The position numbers and the translations under genes were made by a program. Below, one piece after another: positions 8,382 to 16,204 of a stretch of DNA of 54,877 bases; positions within the stretch are counted from its first letter, which is position 1, and each line of letters starts with the position of its first letter. The notes under the pieces are model-generated. The model was not told the origin of the DNA, did no database searches, and saw only the letters and a list, made by a program, of their open reading frames with translations. The DNA is from Streptomyces bicolor (GTDB lineage Bacteria; Actinomycetota; Actinomycetes; Streptomycetales; Streptomycetaceae), in NCBI RefSeq assembly GCF_000719285.1, contig NZ_JOFS01000044.1, positions 1 to 54,877 of the forward strand, in the 5' to 3' direction.

Positions 8382-9959
8382 GTGGCTCCGCATCTGGATG
8401 CGGTGTTGGTGGAACGGGTGTGGTCGGAGGGCGGCGTGGTCCGCATCGCCGCTCGTACCCGCGAGTTGGCGGTGGCGTGTCCGGACTGCAGTCATGCGTC
8501 GGCGCGGGTGCACAGCCGATATGTCCGCACCTTGGCCGACGTCACTGTCGGTGGCCGCCAGGTGCTGATCGGACTGTCGGTGCGGCGAGTGTTCTGCGAC
8601 AGTCCGAGCTGCAGTCGGCGGACATTCGCCGAGCAGATCGAGGGGCTGACGGTGCGCTACCAGCGCCGCAGCCCGCTGCTGCAGCATCTGGTGGAGATGG
8701 CTGGGGTGCTACTCGCCGGCCGCGGCGGCGCCCGGCTCCTGCACATCCTGAAGGTGCCGCTGTCACGGACCAGCGTCCTGTTCCAGCTGATGCGCATGCG
8801 CCTGCCGCCGGTCGCGACACCGCGGGTGCTGGGCGTGGATGACTTTGCACTGTACGCGGATGTCTACGGCACGCTGCTGGTGGACGCGGACACGCGGCTG
8901 CCGATCGCGTTGTGGGCCGGGCGCGACGCCGAGCAGCTGGCTGCCTGGTTGCGCGCGCACCCCGGCGTCGAGGTGGTGTGCAGGGACGGCTCGCTGGTCT
9001 ACCGGCAGGGCATCACCGACGGGGCCCCGGGCGCGGTGCAGGTCAGCGACCGTTTCCATCTCTGGCAAGGTTTGTCGAAACGGGTCTCGGACATCGCCGC
9101 GGCCCACCGCGGCTGCCTGTCCGCCGCAGTGCCCGAGCCCGAACCGGCCGCACCACCACCGGAGCCGGAACCATCCGAGGCGGCCGATACTTCCGCCCGC
9201 CGCCATGCGAAGCGGCTGTTCGAGGCCGTCCACGACTACACCGGCACGGCCCGCAGCATTAGCGCGATCGCCCGTGAGCTGGGCCTGAACCGGCGCACGG
9301 TGGTCAAGTACGCACGCGCTGCCTCCTGGCAGGAGTGCGTACGGCGCACTCCGCCACGCCGGTCCACGCGTCTTGACCCGTATTTGGAGTACTTGCGGCA
9401 GCGGTGGGAGGAAGGCGAGCACACCGCGACGGTGCTGCACCAGGAGATCGTCGCCAAGGGCTACCTGGGCCACTGTCAGCGGGTCAAAATGGCCATCGCG
9501 CCGCTGCGTCGCGGTCTGCCGATCGGCACACCGCGCGAGCGGCCACCCTCGCCCCGCCAGGTCGCCCGGTGGATCATCACCACACCGCCCCGGCGCGGCC
9601 TGCACGCCGCCGAGACGCTGCGGCGGCTGTTCGCGCACTGCCCGGAACTGGACCGAACCCATGCCCTGGTTCAGCAGTTCTCCGCGATGCTCGACGCTCG
9701 CGATGCCGCCCCGCTGCCCGACTGGCTCGACCACCTCACGGCCTCCCGGCTTCCGGCGTTGGCCAGCCTGGCCAACGCCATCCGCGACGAGCAGCAGGCC
9801 GTCGTGCAGGGCATCACCACCCCGTTCAACTCCGGCGTCAACGAAGGCCGGATCACGGACCTAAAACTCCAAAAACGGATCACGGCCGGCCGCGCAGGAG
9901 TTCCACTTCTCCGCCAGCGCGTCATCCTCATGGCCCACCTACGACGCCGCTACCCGTGA
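8382..9959 (+). CDS. ISL3-family transposase
   Basis: 525-residue ISL3 DDE transposase. The N-terminal zinc-ribbon reads CPDCSHASARVHSRY, followed by RVFCDSPSCSRRTFAEQ. The catalytic core begins at VLGVDDFALYADVYGTLLVD (first Asp) and VVCRDGSLVYRQGI (second Asp). An inserted HTH region contains SISAIARELGLNRRTVVKYA. The C-terminus has TTPFNSGVNEGRITDLKLQK, with the last catalytic Glu, and ends LRQRVILMAHLRRRYP. The start is the GTG at 8382, 39 bases inside the left repeat; its stop lies within the right inverted repeat. The gene looks intact, so the element may be mobile. Confidence 0.93.
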   Translation: MAPHLDAVLVERVWSEGGVVRIAARTRELAVACPDCSHASARVHSRYVRTLADVTVGGRQVLIGLSVRRVFCDSPSCSRRTFAEQIEGLTVRYQRRSPLLQHLVEMAGVLLAGRGGARLLHILKVPLSRTSVLFQLMRMRLPPVATPRVLGVDDFALYADVYGTLLVDADTRLPIALWAGRDAEQLAAWLRAHPGVEVVCRDGSLVYRQGITDGAPGAVQVSDRFHLWQGLSKRVSDIAAAHRGCLSAAVPEPEPAAPPPEPEPSEAADTSARRHAKRLFEAVHDYTGTARSISAIARELGLNRRTVVKYARAASWQECVRRTPPRRSTRLDPYLEYLRQRWEEGEHTATVLHQEIVAKGYLGHCQRVKMAIAPLRRGLPIGTPRERPPSPRQVARWIITTPPRRGLHAAETLRRLFAHCPELDRTHALVQQFSAMLDARDAAPLPDWLDHLTASRLPALASLANAIRDEQQAVVQGITTPFNSGVNEGRITDLKLQKRITAGRAGVPLLRQRVILMAHLRRRYP

Positions 9960-10019
9960 CGGAGCGTCACCGGCGCACGGTGGCACACTCCCGCTTCACG
10001 GAAATCTTGCCAGGGCCAC
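9952..10019 (-). repeat. Right terminal inverted repeat of the ISL3 element
   Basis: Reverse complement of 8275-8342 with no mismatch over 68 bases. It overlaps the last bases and stop of the transposase. Confidence 0.95.
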
Positions 10020-10777
10020 TTCAACGAGTACGCGGACAGATCGTCACAGACTGTGCAGCGCAGCGCATCGTGATCATCCTGGACTGCTGCATGAGCGGAC
10101 GGGCCTTGGGACTGATGGGCGGCGAGGATCTCCTGGCCGACCAGGCAGAAATCGACGGAAGCTACCTACTGGCCGCCGCCCCCGAGAACGGACGTGCGCT
10201 CGCCCCGCCCTGGGAGACCTACACCGCCTTCACGGGCGAACTCCTGCACATCCTGCAGCACGGCATCACCGGCCAGCCCCGCGAACTGGATCTGAACACC
10301 GTCCGGCCGACACCGCAAAAACGGGACCGCAACCCCGCCGGACGCCTCGTCCTGGCCCACAACCGGGCCTACCGCCCAACCCCCGCACCAAGCCCAGCAG
10401 CGGCCGGCGAGACGGCGTGGCCCAACCCGGACGACTGCCACACACCACTCGCCTTCCTCGACGCCCTCGCCGAAGCCAGAGCACTCACCGGCCTGACAAT
10501 CCCCGCCCTGAGCGAGCGCACCGACCTGCCCGTGACACCAGCCACCATCAGCCGACTCCTCAACCGCACGACGCTCCCCACCACCTGGAAAACCACCGGC
10601 AACTACCTGGCCGCCTGCGGCCTGCTCCCCGAACAGATCAGGACATGGCAGTCAGCCTGGCAGCGGCTGCGCACCCAGGAACAGCAACGCCCGGATCCGC
10701 CGCTGACGACGCCCGCGCAGCCACCGGCGCAGACTTGGCGGGCCCGCCTGTCAGGACGCAGGCGCAAACATCCGTAG
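10020..10777 (+). pseudogene. Caspase-like protease with C-terminal HTH, 5'-truncated by ISL3
   Basis: The C-terminal part of a caspase-fold (C14) protease fused to a helix-turn-helix module. The first recognisable segment is RIVIILDCCMSGRALG, whose D-C-C-x-S-G is the catalytic-Cys motif of bacterial caspases. Then come GSYLLAAAPENGRALAPP and YTAFTGELLHILQHGI, the end of the caspase domain. After a basic linker a DNA-binding-like module follows: LAEARALTGLTIPALSERTD, TPATISRLLNRTTLPTTW and NYLAACGL. The N-terminal half with the catalytic His is missing because the ISL3 right end sits about 45 bases before the Cys motif. Such caspase proteins belong to actinobacterial conflict systems. The frame stays open into the IS, so an inactive fusion could be translated. 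Confidence 0.8.
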
Positions 10778-10846
10778 CCGCCCGGCTTCTACGGGATCCC
10801 GACTCGACGAGAGCACCCCGCCCTGCTGCAGGGCCGTATGCACGCA

Positions 10847-11059
10847 TCAGCGGCCGGCGGACGACGAGACCGACGACGGCTCAGGCACCGGCTTGTCATT
10901 GCTGCTGGAGTCGGGAGAGAAGAACCCCATCCACGCCCCCACCACCAGCAGCCCCACGACCACGACTCCGGTCCGGGACTTCGTCGCTCGCGTGCTTTTA
11001 CCTTCCGACCGGTTCACCCAGTGACCCGCCCGGTAGTACTGGCCAGAACGACCCGCCAC
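10847..11059 (-). CDS. Small membrane protein of unknown function
   Basis: 70-residue frame from a GTG with CGGGGGT upstream. It has a basic N-terminus (RSEGKSTRATKSRT), one predicted membrane helix (GVVVVGLLVVGAWMGFF) and a polar Ser/Pro-rich tail (SPDSSSNDKPVPEPSS) that would face outside. I recognise no family. It lies convergent with the caspase remnant. Codon bias and the clean membrane-protein architecture support it as a real gene. Confidence 0.6.
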   Translation of the reverse strand: MAGRSGQYYRAGHWVNRSEGKSTRATKSRTGVVVVGLLVVGAWMGFFSPDSSSNDKPVPEPSSVSSSAGR

Positions 11060-11317
11060 GCAACACCCCCGAGGTCAGCCTCACAGCGACAGCCCACCCG
11101 CCGCAGTCACAGAGTGTCGCAGCGCATTGCGAGGCGGGGTACAGGATGAACCGAATTTGGCCGATACGAGCCGTGACATAGCGTGACGGTATCAATACGC
11201 CCTCAGTACACGTGAGTTGGCAGAGGAAGACAGAAGCCCGTGCCGCGGAAGCGTGCTGTGCCGACTGCGTGGGGCAGGCCACAGTTCTGCTCGCCGCAGG
11301 CCCGTAGGGTCGCGGGT

Positions 11318-11989
11318 ATGAGTGACGACCAGCAGCAGGAACAGGCCGTTGAGGGCGCCTGGGGGAGGATCGAGGCGTGGCTGAAGCAGAACGCTCCGCG
11401 CTCCCACCGGTTGCTCCCCCCGCCCGCCCCAGAGGCCGACATCCACGCAGTTGAGCAGGAACTCGACCTCATCATCCCACCGGGCCTCAAGGCCTTCTAT
11501 CGCCTCCGCAACGGCACGGGTCATCCTGCCGACTTTGGCTGGACACCTGAACCTGAGACCGGGCTCGCCCTGCAAGGCCAGGGAACGGCCTGGCTGCTGC
11601 CGATGAACCACGCGATCCCGCCGGTGCAGCATCTGCCGAACTGGGATGAAGGCCCCCACACTATCGGCCGGCCGGCCGACCCTGCGATGCGGTACCTCGC
11701 CTTCGCCGCGACCGACCGCAGCGGCCTGTACGGGCTGTTCACCGACTGCACGCCGGGACCCGGTTACGGACGGATCGGAACCTTCGAAGAGGCCGGCATC
11801 CCCGAGCTGGGGGTATGGCCGTCGTTCGCCGACTACCTCATTGAAGTCGCCGATGCCCTGCACGAGAACCGTGGAGTGGAGTACGCGGACGGACGCCAGG
11901 ACACGACTGTGCCCGGTCTCGTTGATCGGGCCCTGGTGTGGGACGGGCCTGTGTATCCGCTGGACCCGGACTGGGAACGCTTCGCGTAG
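11318..11989 (+). CDS. SMI1/KNR4 (SUKH) family protein
   Basis: 223-residue SUKH-superfamily protein. These often serve as immunity proteins against nuclease or deaminase toxins. Signature: a helix with WGRIEAWLKQNAP, then PPAPEADIHAVEQELDLIIP and PPGLKAFYRLRNG, the classical E(x)LDLxLP...YR.NG motif. Mid-protein is YLAFAATDRSGLYGLFTD and the end is WPSFADYLIEVADAL. I chose the ATG at 11318; the open frame reaches back to 11240, but that extension has no family similarity. It is followed by a strong hairpin and, on the opposite strand, by a secreted NucA/NucB-like protein. A toxin-immunity relationship with that convergent gene is possible but only suggested by position. Confidence 0.85.
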   Translation: MSDDQQQEQAVEGAWGRIEAWLKQNAPRSHRLLPPPAPEADIHAVEQELDLIIPPGLKAFYRLRNGTGHPADFGWTPEPETGLALQGQGTAWLLPMNHAIPPVQHLPNWDEGPHTIGRPADPAMRYLAFAATDRSGLYGLFTDCTPGPGYGRIGTFEEAGIPELGVWPSFADYLIEVADALHENRGVEYADGRQDTTVPGLVDRALVWDGPVYPLDPDWERFA

Positions 11990-11991
11990 CG

Positions 11992-12027
11992 CTGTGGCCG
12001 GAACGCCACGCGGTGTTCCGGCCACAG
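11992..12027. terminator. Bidirectional terminator hairpin
   Basis: A 13-bp perfect stem (CTGTGGCCGGAAC at 11992-12004, complement at 12015-12027) with a 10-base loop. It begins 3 bases after the SMI1/KNR4 stop and lies before the convergent secreted-protein stop at 12050. Confidence 0.8.
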
Positions 12028-12049
12028 GGTCGGTTCAGTCAACGGCCAG

Positions 12050-14029
12050 TCAGCCGACCTTCTTCCATGCGCAGACCGTGTCGGCGTTCTTGCAGTGCTC
12101 GAAGCCAGGATTGCTGATGAAGAACCCGTCCTTGTCGAGCAGCCGCATCTGAGGGACGAACTTGATGCCGAGGTCGCGGAACGCGCCCTCGTTCTGGTCC
12201 TCCGGCACGGAGGCGCGACCGCACTTTTCGTTCCACTTTGGGCCGGGGTAGCCGTTGCGGTTCTCGGCGAGCAGGCCCCAAGGCCCTCCGGTCATCGGCT
12301 TGGTGTAGAGCTGTGCGCACTCGTTCCCGGAGTTGACCTGGTTCGGGCCGCCGGGCATGCCGCCGCTCTGGTACGTACTCGCGGGCGCGTACTCGTCGCA
12401 CGATCCGCTCGGGGTGGCGCTGTTCGGCGTCCAGCTACTGGGGCAGACCTTTCTGCGGCTCTTGGTGTTGGTCCAGTCGCCCCCGTTGGGGTCGGCATTG
12501 TTGCCTGGACCGAGGTAGGTGACGAGGGAGTCCCACTTGCGACTGCCGGGGTGGGAGGGGAGCTTCTCCTGCAGCAGCCAGTAGTAGGCGCCGGCCGCCG
12601 GGTAAAGGTTGGTGTCGACCGTCCAGGTGGGCTTGAAGTACGGGAAGACACAGCCGGTCTTGATGTTGCCCCCGGCGATGTCGTCACAGCGCGGCGCGAG
12701 CTCCCTGACGCGGACATCGCCGCTGCTGCCGAGACTCGTCTCGGCGTGCGCGTCTCCGGCGTCGACGGAACCGCGCAGGAGCCAGCCGAGGTCGAACTGC
12801 TCTTTGCCGGTGCGGTTCCAGATCGTCTGAACCTTGGCTGTCATGGCGTACTGGGAGCCGACTTCGCCGACTGCCCAGTGGGGCGTGGTGTTGAGCCCGT
12901 CGTTGCTCGCCCACTTGACCTGTGAGCGGGTGCAGTCCTGGCAGTTGTCGGACGGCACCCAGGTGAGGTGAACACCCTCCGTGGCGTCATCGATCTGCGT
13001 TGGAATCACGGTGAGCTGCTGGTCGAACTCCGCCCGGGGCGTGCCGGTGTCCGCCTGCTTGTTGTACAGCTTGATCTGCTGGTACAGCGCAAACGTGGCG
13101 GTGCCGAACTTCGGAATCTCGTCGGCGTCGACGAAGATCAGGGTGGCGTAGCCGACGTTCTTCAGGCACGCCTCGGTCCGGTTCATGTAGTCCTTGCCGT
13201 CCGGCTTCGAGGCACACCAGGCGACGAGATCAGCGGCTCGAGGAGCGTCCCTGGCCGCTCTCCTGGCAACCGCTGCGTCTTCAGGAGTCGGCGCATCGCG
13301 GCTGATTTCAATGCACACCTTCCGGCCCTTGGAGTCTGGGTCAGAGCACTTCCGTCCGGCGTCCTTGCTTCGCGCTCCCGCGACCGGGCCTGGATCGGTG
13401 CGCGTGAACTCGATCGGAGTCTGTGCGAGTGAGTCGATGCTGGACGTGGCCTGCGGCGCGGGGAAGGTGACGTACGGCTTCTCGGCCGGAGGAACGGTGA
13501 TTTTGAAGGTGGAGTACGGGGACCAGTCGTCCTCGTAGACGTTGCTGGTGGCGTCGTACCCCGAGGAGCGAACGGCGTACGTGACACCGTTCTTGAGCTT
13601 GCCCGCGGGAACCGTCACTGAGGCCGGTTTGCCCGCGTCCACTTCGCCGGAGACGAGGACGCCCCATTGGTTCTCGTCGGTCAGCTTGACGACTGTGCTG
13701 GTGGGCTTGCCGTTGGCATCGGTGGTGTGGACCTCGAAGGTCGAGGTGGTCTTGTGGCCGCTGGTGGCAGTGACCGTGTTGCGTAACGTCGGCGTGGTGG
13801 TGTTGACCTGCCACACGCCGTCCGTCTTCGTGAACGGCGGGCCGGCCTCCGGAGCGTTGGGCGTGTTCGGCGCGGCGGCCGCGGCTGCTGCCCGTGCGCC
13901 GGGGCCGTGGACAGGCGGCGGGCTGTCAGAGTCGGCTGCGTAGCTGGTAACGGTGGCTCCCGATCCGAGGACAACCGCGAGGATCGTGCCGAGGACCGTC
14001 TGCCGCCGTTGTCTGGTGAGGACTAACAA
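12050..14029 (-). CDS. Large secreted protein with NucA/NucB-like DNase region
   Basis: 659-residue exported protein starting at a TTG with GGGAGG upstream. The signal peptide (VLGTILAVVLGSGATVTSYA) is followed by an Ala/Pro-rich stretch. A fibronectin-like domain comes next (GKLKNGVTYAVRSSGYDATS and DDWSPYSTFKI), then a long Cys-containing middle. The C-terminal region contains CPSSWTPN, SCDEYAPASTYQSGG, NSGNECAQLY and KCGRASVPEDQNEG. C-D-E-Y in that arrangement is the hallmark of NucA/NucB secreted deoxyribonucleases, which cut extracellular DNA. The Streptomyces versions normally read CDEYPFAST, so the active site here is slightly divergent. DNase activity is inferred. It could be nutritional or an antibacterial toxin; the convergent SMI1/KNR4 gene would fit the latter. 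Confidence 0.75.
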   Translation of the reverse strand: MLVLTRQRRQTVLGTILAVVLGSGATVTSYAADSDSPPPVHGPGARAAAAAAAPNTPNAPEAGPPFTKTDGVWQVNTTTPTLRNTVTATSGHKTTSTFEVHTTDANGKPTSTVVKLTDENQWGVLVSGEVDAGKPASVTVPAGKLKNGVTYAVRSSGYDATSNVYEDDWSPYSTFKITVPPAEKPYVTFPAPQATSSIDSLAQTPIEFTRTDPGPVAGARSKDAGRKCSDPDSKGRKVCIEISRDAPTPEDAAVARRAARDAPRAADLVAWCASKPDGKDYMNRTEACLKNVGYATLIFVDADEIPKFGTATFALYQQIKLYNKQADTGTPRAEFDQQLTVIPTQIDDATEGVHLTWVPSDNCQDCTRSQVKWASNDGLNTTPHWAVGEVGSQYAMTAKVQTIWNRTGKEQFDLGWLLRGSVDAGDAHAETSLGSSGDVRVRELAPRCDDIAGGNIKTGCVFPYFKPTWTVDTNLYPAAGAYYWLLQEKLPSHPGSRKWDSLVTYLGPGNNADPNGGDWTNTKSRRKVCPSSWTPNSATPSGSCDEYAPASTYQSGGMPGGPNQVNSGNECAQLYTKPMTGGPWGLLAENRNGYPGPKWNEKCGRASVPEDQNEGAFRDLGIKFVPQMRLLDKDGFFISNPGFEHCKNADTVCAWKKVG

Positions 14030-14352
14030 ACCTGCGACCTCCCTGTGGGAACAAATGTGCGAACAACCCCATCAGGTCCACGTCGCAAGGCCTATGGTCG
14101 AGATCACGGTTTAAGCGACGGCAGAAAGAGATGAGCCATCAGGAAGCCTTGCTGCTTCGTAAGGCGCAGGAGCGTTCAACTCATGGTCGACCCCAGCAGG
14201 TTGGAGAACCCCCGTGACCTTGAGTGTTGGGCGCCGGAGACACTTCAGGTTGCAACACCTGACCGTGTGTGCCCCGCCCGCCACGCGGTGCGAATCGTGG
14301 CCCCGCAGAACACAGGCGGCTCCGACACCGTTACTCAAAGAACGGCCACTGC
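14030..14352. other. Intergenic region upstream of the secreted protein
   Basis: No supported gene. It must contain the promoter of the secreted NucA/NucB-like gene. A short imperfect palindrome, CAGGTTGCAACACCTG, lies near 14246. Confidence 0.35.
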
Positions 14353-14973
14353 TCAGCCGTCACAACCGTCGAGGTCGTCTTCACACCCCTCCACCGCGTC
14401 CCGGGCGATGGTGTCCAGGCGCCACAGGATCAGGCCGGTACCGTCCTTGACCGGGTCGACCCGTGCGGTGAACGGCTTACCCGCGGGGATGTTGAACTGG
14501 TCGGCTTCCCGGTCCCCACACTCGATCCCGTACGCCTGCTCCTGATCGCCTCGCGACAGGGTGAGGGTGAGTTCCCCGATCCCGTCTGTGTCACAGGTGA
14601 TGCTGAGAAGGTACGGCCGGTCGCCGGGCGTCTTGTGCTTCTCGTCCATGCCGCTCGCGACGGACGCACTCGCGGTGTCGACGAGTTCCGGACGCGCGTC
14701 GCTGTCGAAGGCCGACTCCAGGGCCCGCTCAGCCCGCTGCATCGCGTCGTCCGGCTCCCAGGACCGGCCGCCGTCACCCGGCGGCTCGCTCTGCCGGCCC
14801 GCGGGCGCCGAGGGCTGGGGGGACGACCGGTCCGCTGCACCGTTCGGCTCGTCCTTCGCTTCGGCACAGCCGGCGAGCAGAGCGATCGTTGCGACGCAGA
14901 CCGGCAGGAATTGGCGTGTACGTATGTTTCCACCGTAGGTACGGGGCCGGTGGCGGGGCCGTAGCCCCGCCAC
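14353..14973 (-). CDS. Lipoprotein of unknown function
   Basis: Membrane-anchored lipoprotein. The sequence RTRQFLPVCVATIALLAGC is a type II signal peptide with lipobox LAGC. A Ser/Pro-rich linker and a domain of about 140 residues follow, with two Cys pairs likely oxidised outside the cell (SITCDTDGIGEL, AYGIECGDRE and GCEDDLDGC). The domain is not one I can name. The start is odd. The only canonical in-frame start is a GTG at 14973 inside a strong hairpin. A much better placed start, with GGTGGA 4 bases upstream and directly before the signal peptide, would be codon 14925-14923, which reads ATA. The gene may use a rare ATA start, have lost its ATG, or use the distant GTG. Confidence 0.7.
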   Translation of the reverse strand: MAGLRPRHRPRTYGGNIRTRQFLPVCVATIALLAGCAEAKDEPNGAADRSSPQPSAPAGRQSEPPGDGGRSWEPDDAMQRAERALESAFDSDARPELVDTASASVASGMDEKHKTPGDRPYLLSITCDTDGIGELTLTLSRGDQEQAYGIECGDREADQFNIPAGKPFTARVDPVKDGTGLILWRLDTIARDAVEGCEDDLDGCDG

Positions 14974-14977
14974 CGGC
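14946..14977. terminator. Strong hairpin overlapping the lipoprotein 5' region
   Basis: Perfect 13-bp stem (left arm 14946-14958, right arm 14965-14977; core CCGGTGGCGGGG) with a 6-base loop. It sits between a decayed gene and the lipoprotein on the minus strand, so it may terminate upstream transcription. It also buries the GTG at 14973. Confidence 0.6.
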
Positions 14978-14994
14978 TCGACGCGGGTTGTTGC

Positions 14995-15345
14995 TTATTC
15001 GTCTTTGGTGATCCGCCGCAGCAGACCGGGGCCGCGCACCGAGTCGCAGGACTCTTCGGCGGCTGTCTCCCCTCCGGCGGGCCGACCGCTGTGCTGCCCG
15101 CGAAGGAGCGCGCTGCCCCTCGCGGGCGGGGGCACGAGCTGGTACTCCCGGCCCAGCGCGTCGGCCTGGACATTTTCCGTAGACCGCCACTTCTCCGTCC
15201 GACCAGCGGACGAAGAGGTCGTCCTCCCACAGGTTGCCGCCGAACTCGCCGGGCACAAGGACACGGGAGTGGGTCCACAACTGGTTCGCGGGCTTGAGCT
15301 TCCGCTCATTCTTCAGACCGTTGGCGCCGAGATCCTCGTACTGTT
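14995..15345 (-). pseudogene. C-terminal remnant of a VCBS/FG-GAP-like secreted protein
   Basis: Two frames together read GANGLKNERKLKPANQLWTH, RVLVPGEFGGNLWEDDLFVR, WSDGEVAVYG, then after a frameshift near 15180 NVQADALGREYQLVPPPA and a tail ending LLRRITKDE. The unit LWxHxxxLxxGxFxG...DDLxVRWSDGExxxYxxV...LGxExxLxPP is the repeat found in Streptomyces secreted beta-propeller proteins of the VCBS/FG-GAP type. A TGA lies immediately upstream of the recognisable part (near 15345), and only about one repeat remains. So this is a truncated, frameshifted leftover. The assignment to this repeat family is from memory. Confidence 0.6.
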
Positions 15346-15351
15346 GTCACC
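15343..15351 (-). repeat. GTGACAAC-type repeat, isolated copy
   Basis: GTTGTCACC on the plus strand, the reverse orientation of the array at 16024-16110. It marks the left side of the P-loop gene. Confidence 0.5.
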
Positions 15352-15381
15352 TGCGAGGTTTGGCGCCGGACGGTCGTTCTC

Positions 15382-15906
15382 TCAACTCTTGACGGCCTCT
15401 GCGATCTGCTGGGCGGCCTGGGCGGGTGTGAGGTGCGTGGTGTCCACCACTTCGGCCTCGGCGTGCAGCCACGTGCGGGCCGCCTCGGCGTAGGGCTCAA
15501 GGTATTGGAGACGGAACGAGGAGTTTGGGCCAAGAACGGTGTCGCCCGCGATGCGCCCGCGGAGGGTGTCCTGGTCGGCATGGAGGACGAAGTGCCGGAC
15601 CGGAATGGCGTGCTGGGCAAGGCCCGAGCTGATCTCGCGCCAGTACTGCTCGACTAGGACGGTCATGGGCATCACCAGGGTGCCGCCGGTGTAGTCGAGG
15701 ACGCGTCGGGCGGTCTCGACCACGAGGGGCCGCCACGGCGGCCAGTGCTGGAAGTTGTCCGTCGCGGGCAGACCTGGCTTGATGTCCATGAGTGCCTCGC
15801 CGACCTTCTCGGCATCGAACACCCGTGAGTCCGGAATCAGCTGCTGCACGAGTGCACTGGTCGTCGTCTTGCCTGCACCGTGGGTGCCGTTGAGCCATAC
15901 GATCAT
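15382..15906 (-). CDS. P-loop ATP-binding protein (TmrB/AAA-type kinase-like)
   Basis: 174-residue nucleotide-binding protein. The Walker A motif is at the very N-terminus (MIVWLNGTHGAGKTTTSALV). Then follow SRVFDAEKVGEALMDI, a segment PWRPLVVETARRVLDYTGG, the strand TLVMPMTVLVEQYW, and FVLHADQDTLRGRI, resembling the lid of small-molecule kinases. This order is typical of TmrB-like (tunicamycin-resistance) and related P-loop kinases of Streptomyces. I chose the ATG at 15906 because the Walker A must be close to the N-terminus; the upstream open frame has no coding signal. The substrate is unknown. It sits alone between GTGACAAC repeats of opposite orientation, suggesting it travels as cargo. 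Confidence 0.82.
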   Translation of the reverse strand: MIVWLNGTHGAGKTTTSALVQQLIPDSRVFDAEKVGEALMDIKPGLPATDNFQHWPPWRPLVVETARRVLDYTGGTLVMPMTVLVEQYWREISSGLAQHAIPVRHFVLHADQDTLRGRIAGDTVLGPNSSFRLQYLEPYAEAARTWLHAEAEVVDTTHLTPAQAAQQIAEAVKS

Positions 15907-16023
15907 GGACTTGACGTTAGCGTCGTGCGGGCCGCAGGGACCGGCAGAGTAGAAGATCCGAGCAGAGAACCTCGAGTTCCCGACCTTCCCTTCTGGTGAC
16001 AGGAGGACTGCTGAATGAGCGTG

Positions 16024-16110
16024 TGTGACAAGTCGGATGCCTCGCCTGTGACAACCAGGATGCTTCGACCGGTCCCTTTTGCCACCTCGTCCGGCCCCGC
16101 TGGTGACAAC
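16024..16110 (+). repeat. Array of three GTGACAA repeats (copy A)
   Basis: TGTGACAAG at 16024, TGTGACAAC at 16047 and GGTGACAAC at 16102: spacings of 23 and 55 bases. The array and its intervening bases are clearly similar to 17607-17692, and the sequence after the last repeat is similar to the inverted copy at 17108-17200. Confidence 0.75.
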
Positions 16111-16137
16111 TCTTGAGCTTTGGCTCATCTTGTGACT

Positions 16138-16154
16138 GAGCGCTTCAATTGGCG
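16138..16154 (+). repeat. Inverted repeat left of the PLD-like gene
   Basis: GAGCGCTTCAATTGGCG, matching the reverse complement of 17122-17138 at 16 of 17 positions. A related sequence (GGTTGAGTTGGCGGG) follows at once. Confidence 0.7.
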
Positions 16155-16204
16155 GATGAGCGGTTGAGTTGGCGGGTTGAGCGTTCGGTGTCGAGGGCGG
16201 AGGC

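Larger units (their letters stand above)
8275..10019 (+). mobile_element. ISL3-family insertion sequence with 68-bp inverted repeats
   Basis: A 1,745-bp element bounded by perfectly matching inverted repeats (8275-8342 and 9952-10019) and carrying one ISL3 transposase. The flanking 8 bases on each side (acgtgaac and ttcaacga) do not match, so no target duplication is seen. The right end abuts the middle of a caspase-like gene whose front is absent from the left side. Insertion was therefore accompanied by a deletion, or two copies recombined. Confidence 0.9.

Noticed and set aside
8267..10027. 8-bp target duplication around the first ISL3 element
   Set aside because: Flanks acgtgaac and ttcaacga do not match in any nearby register.
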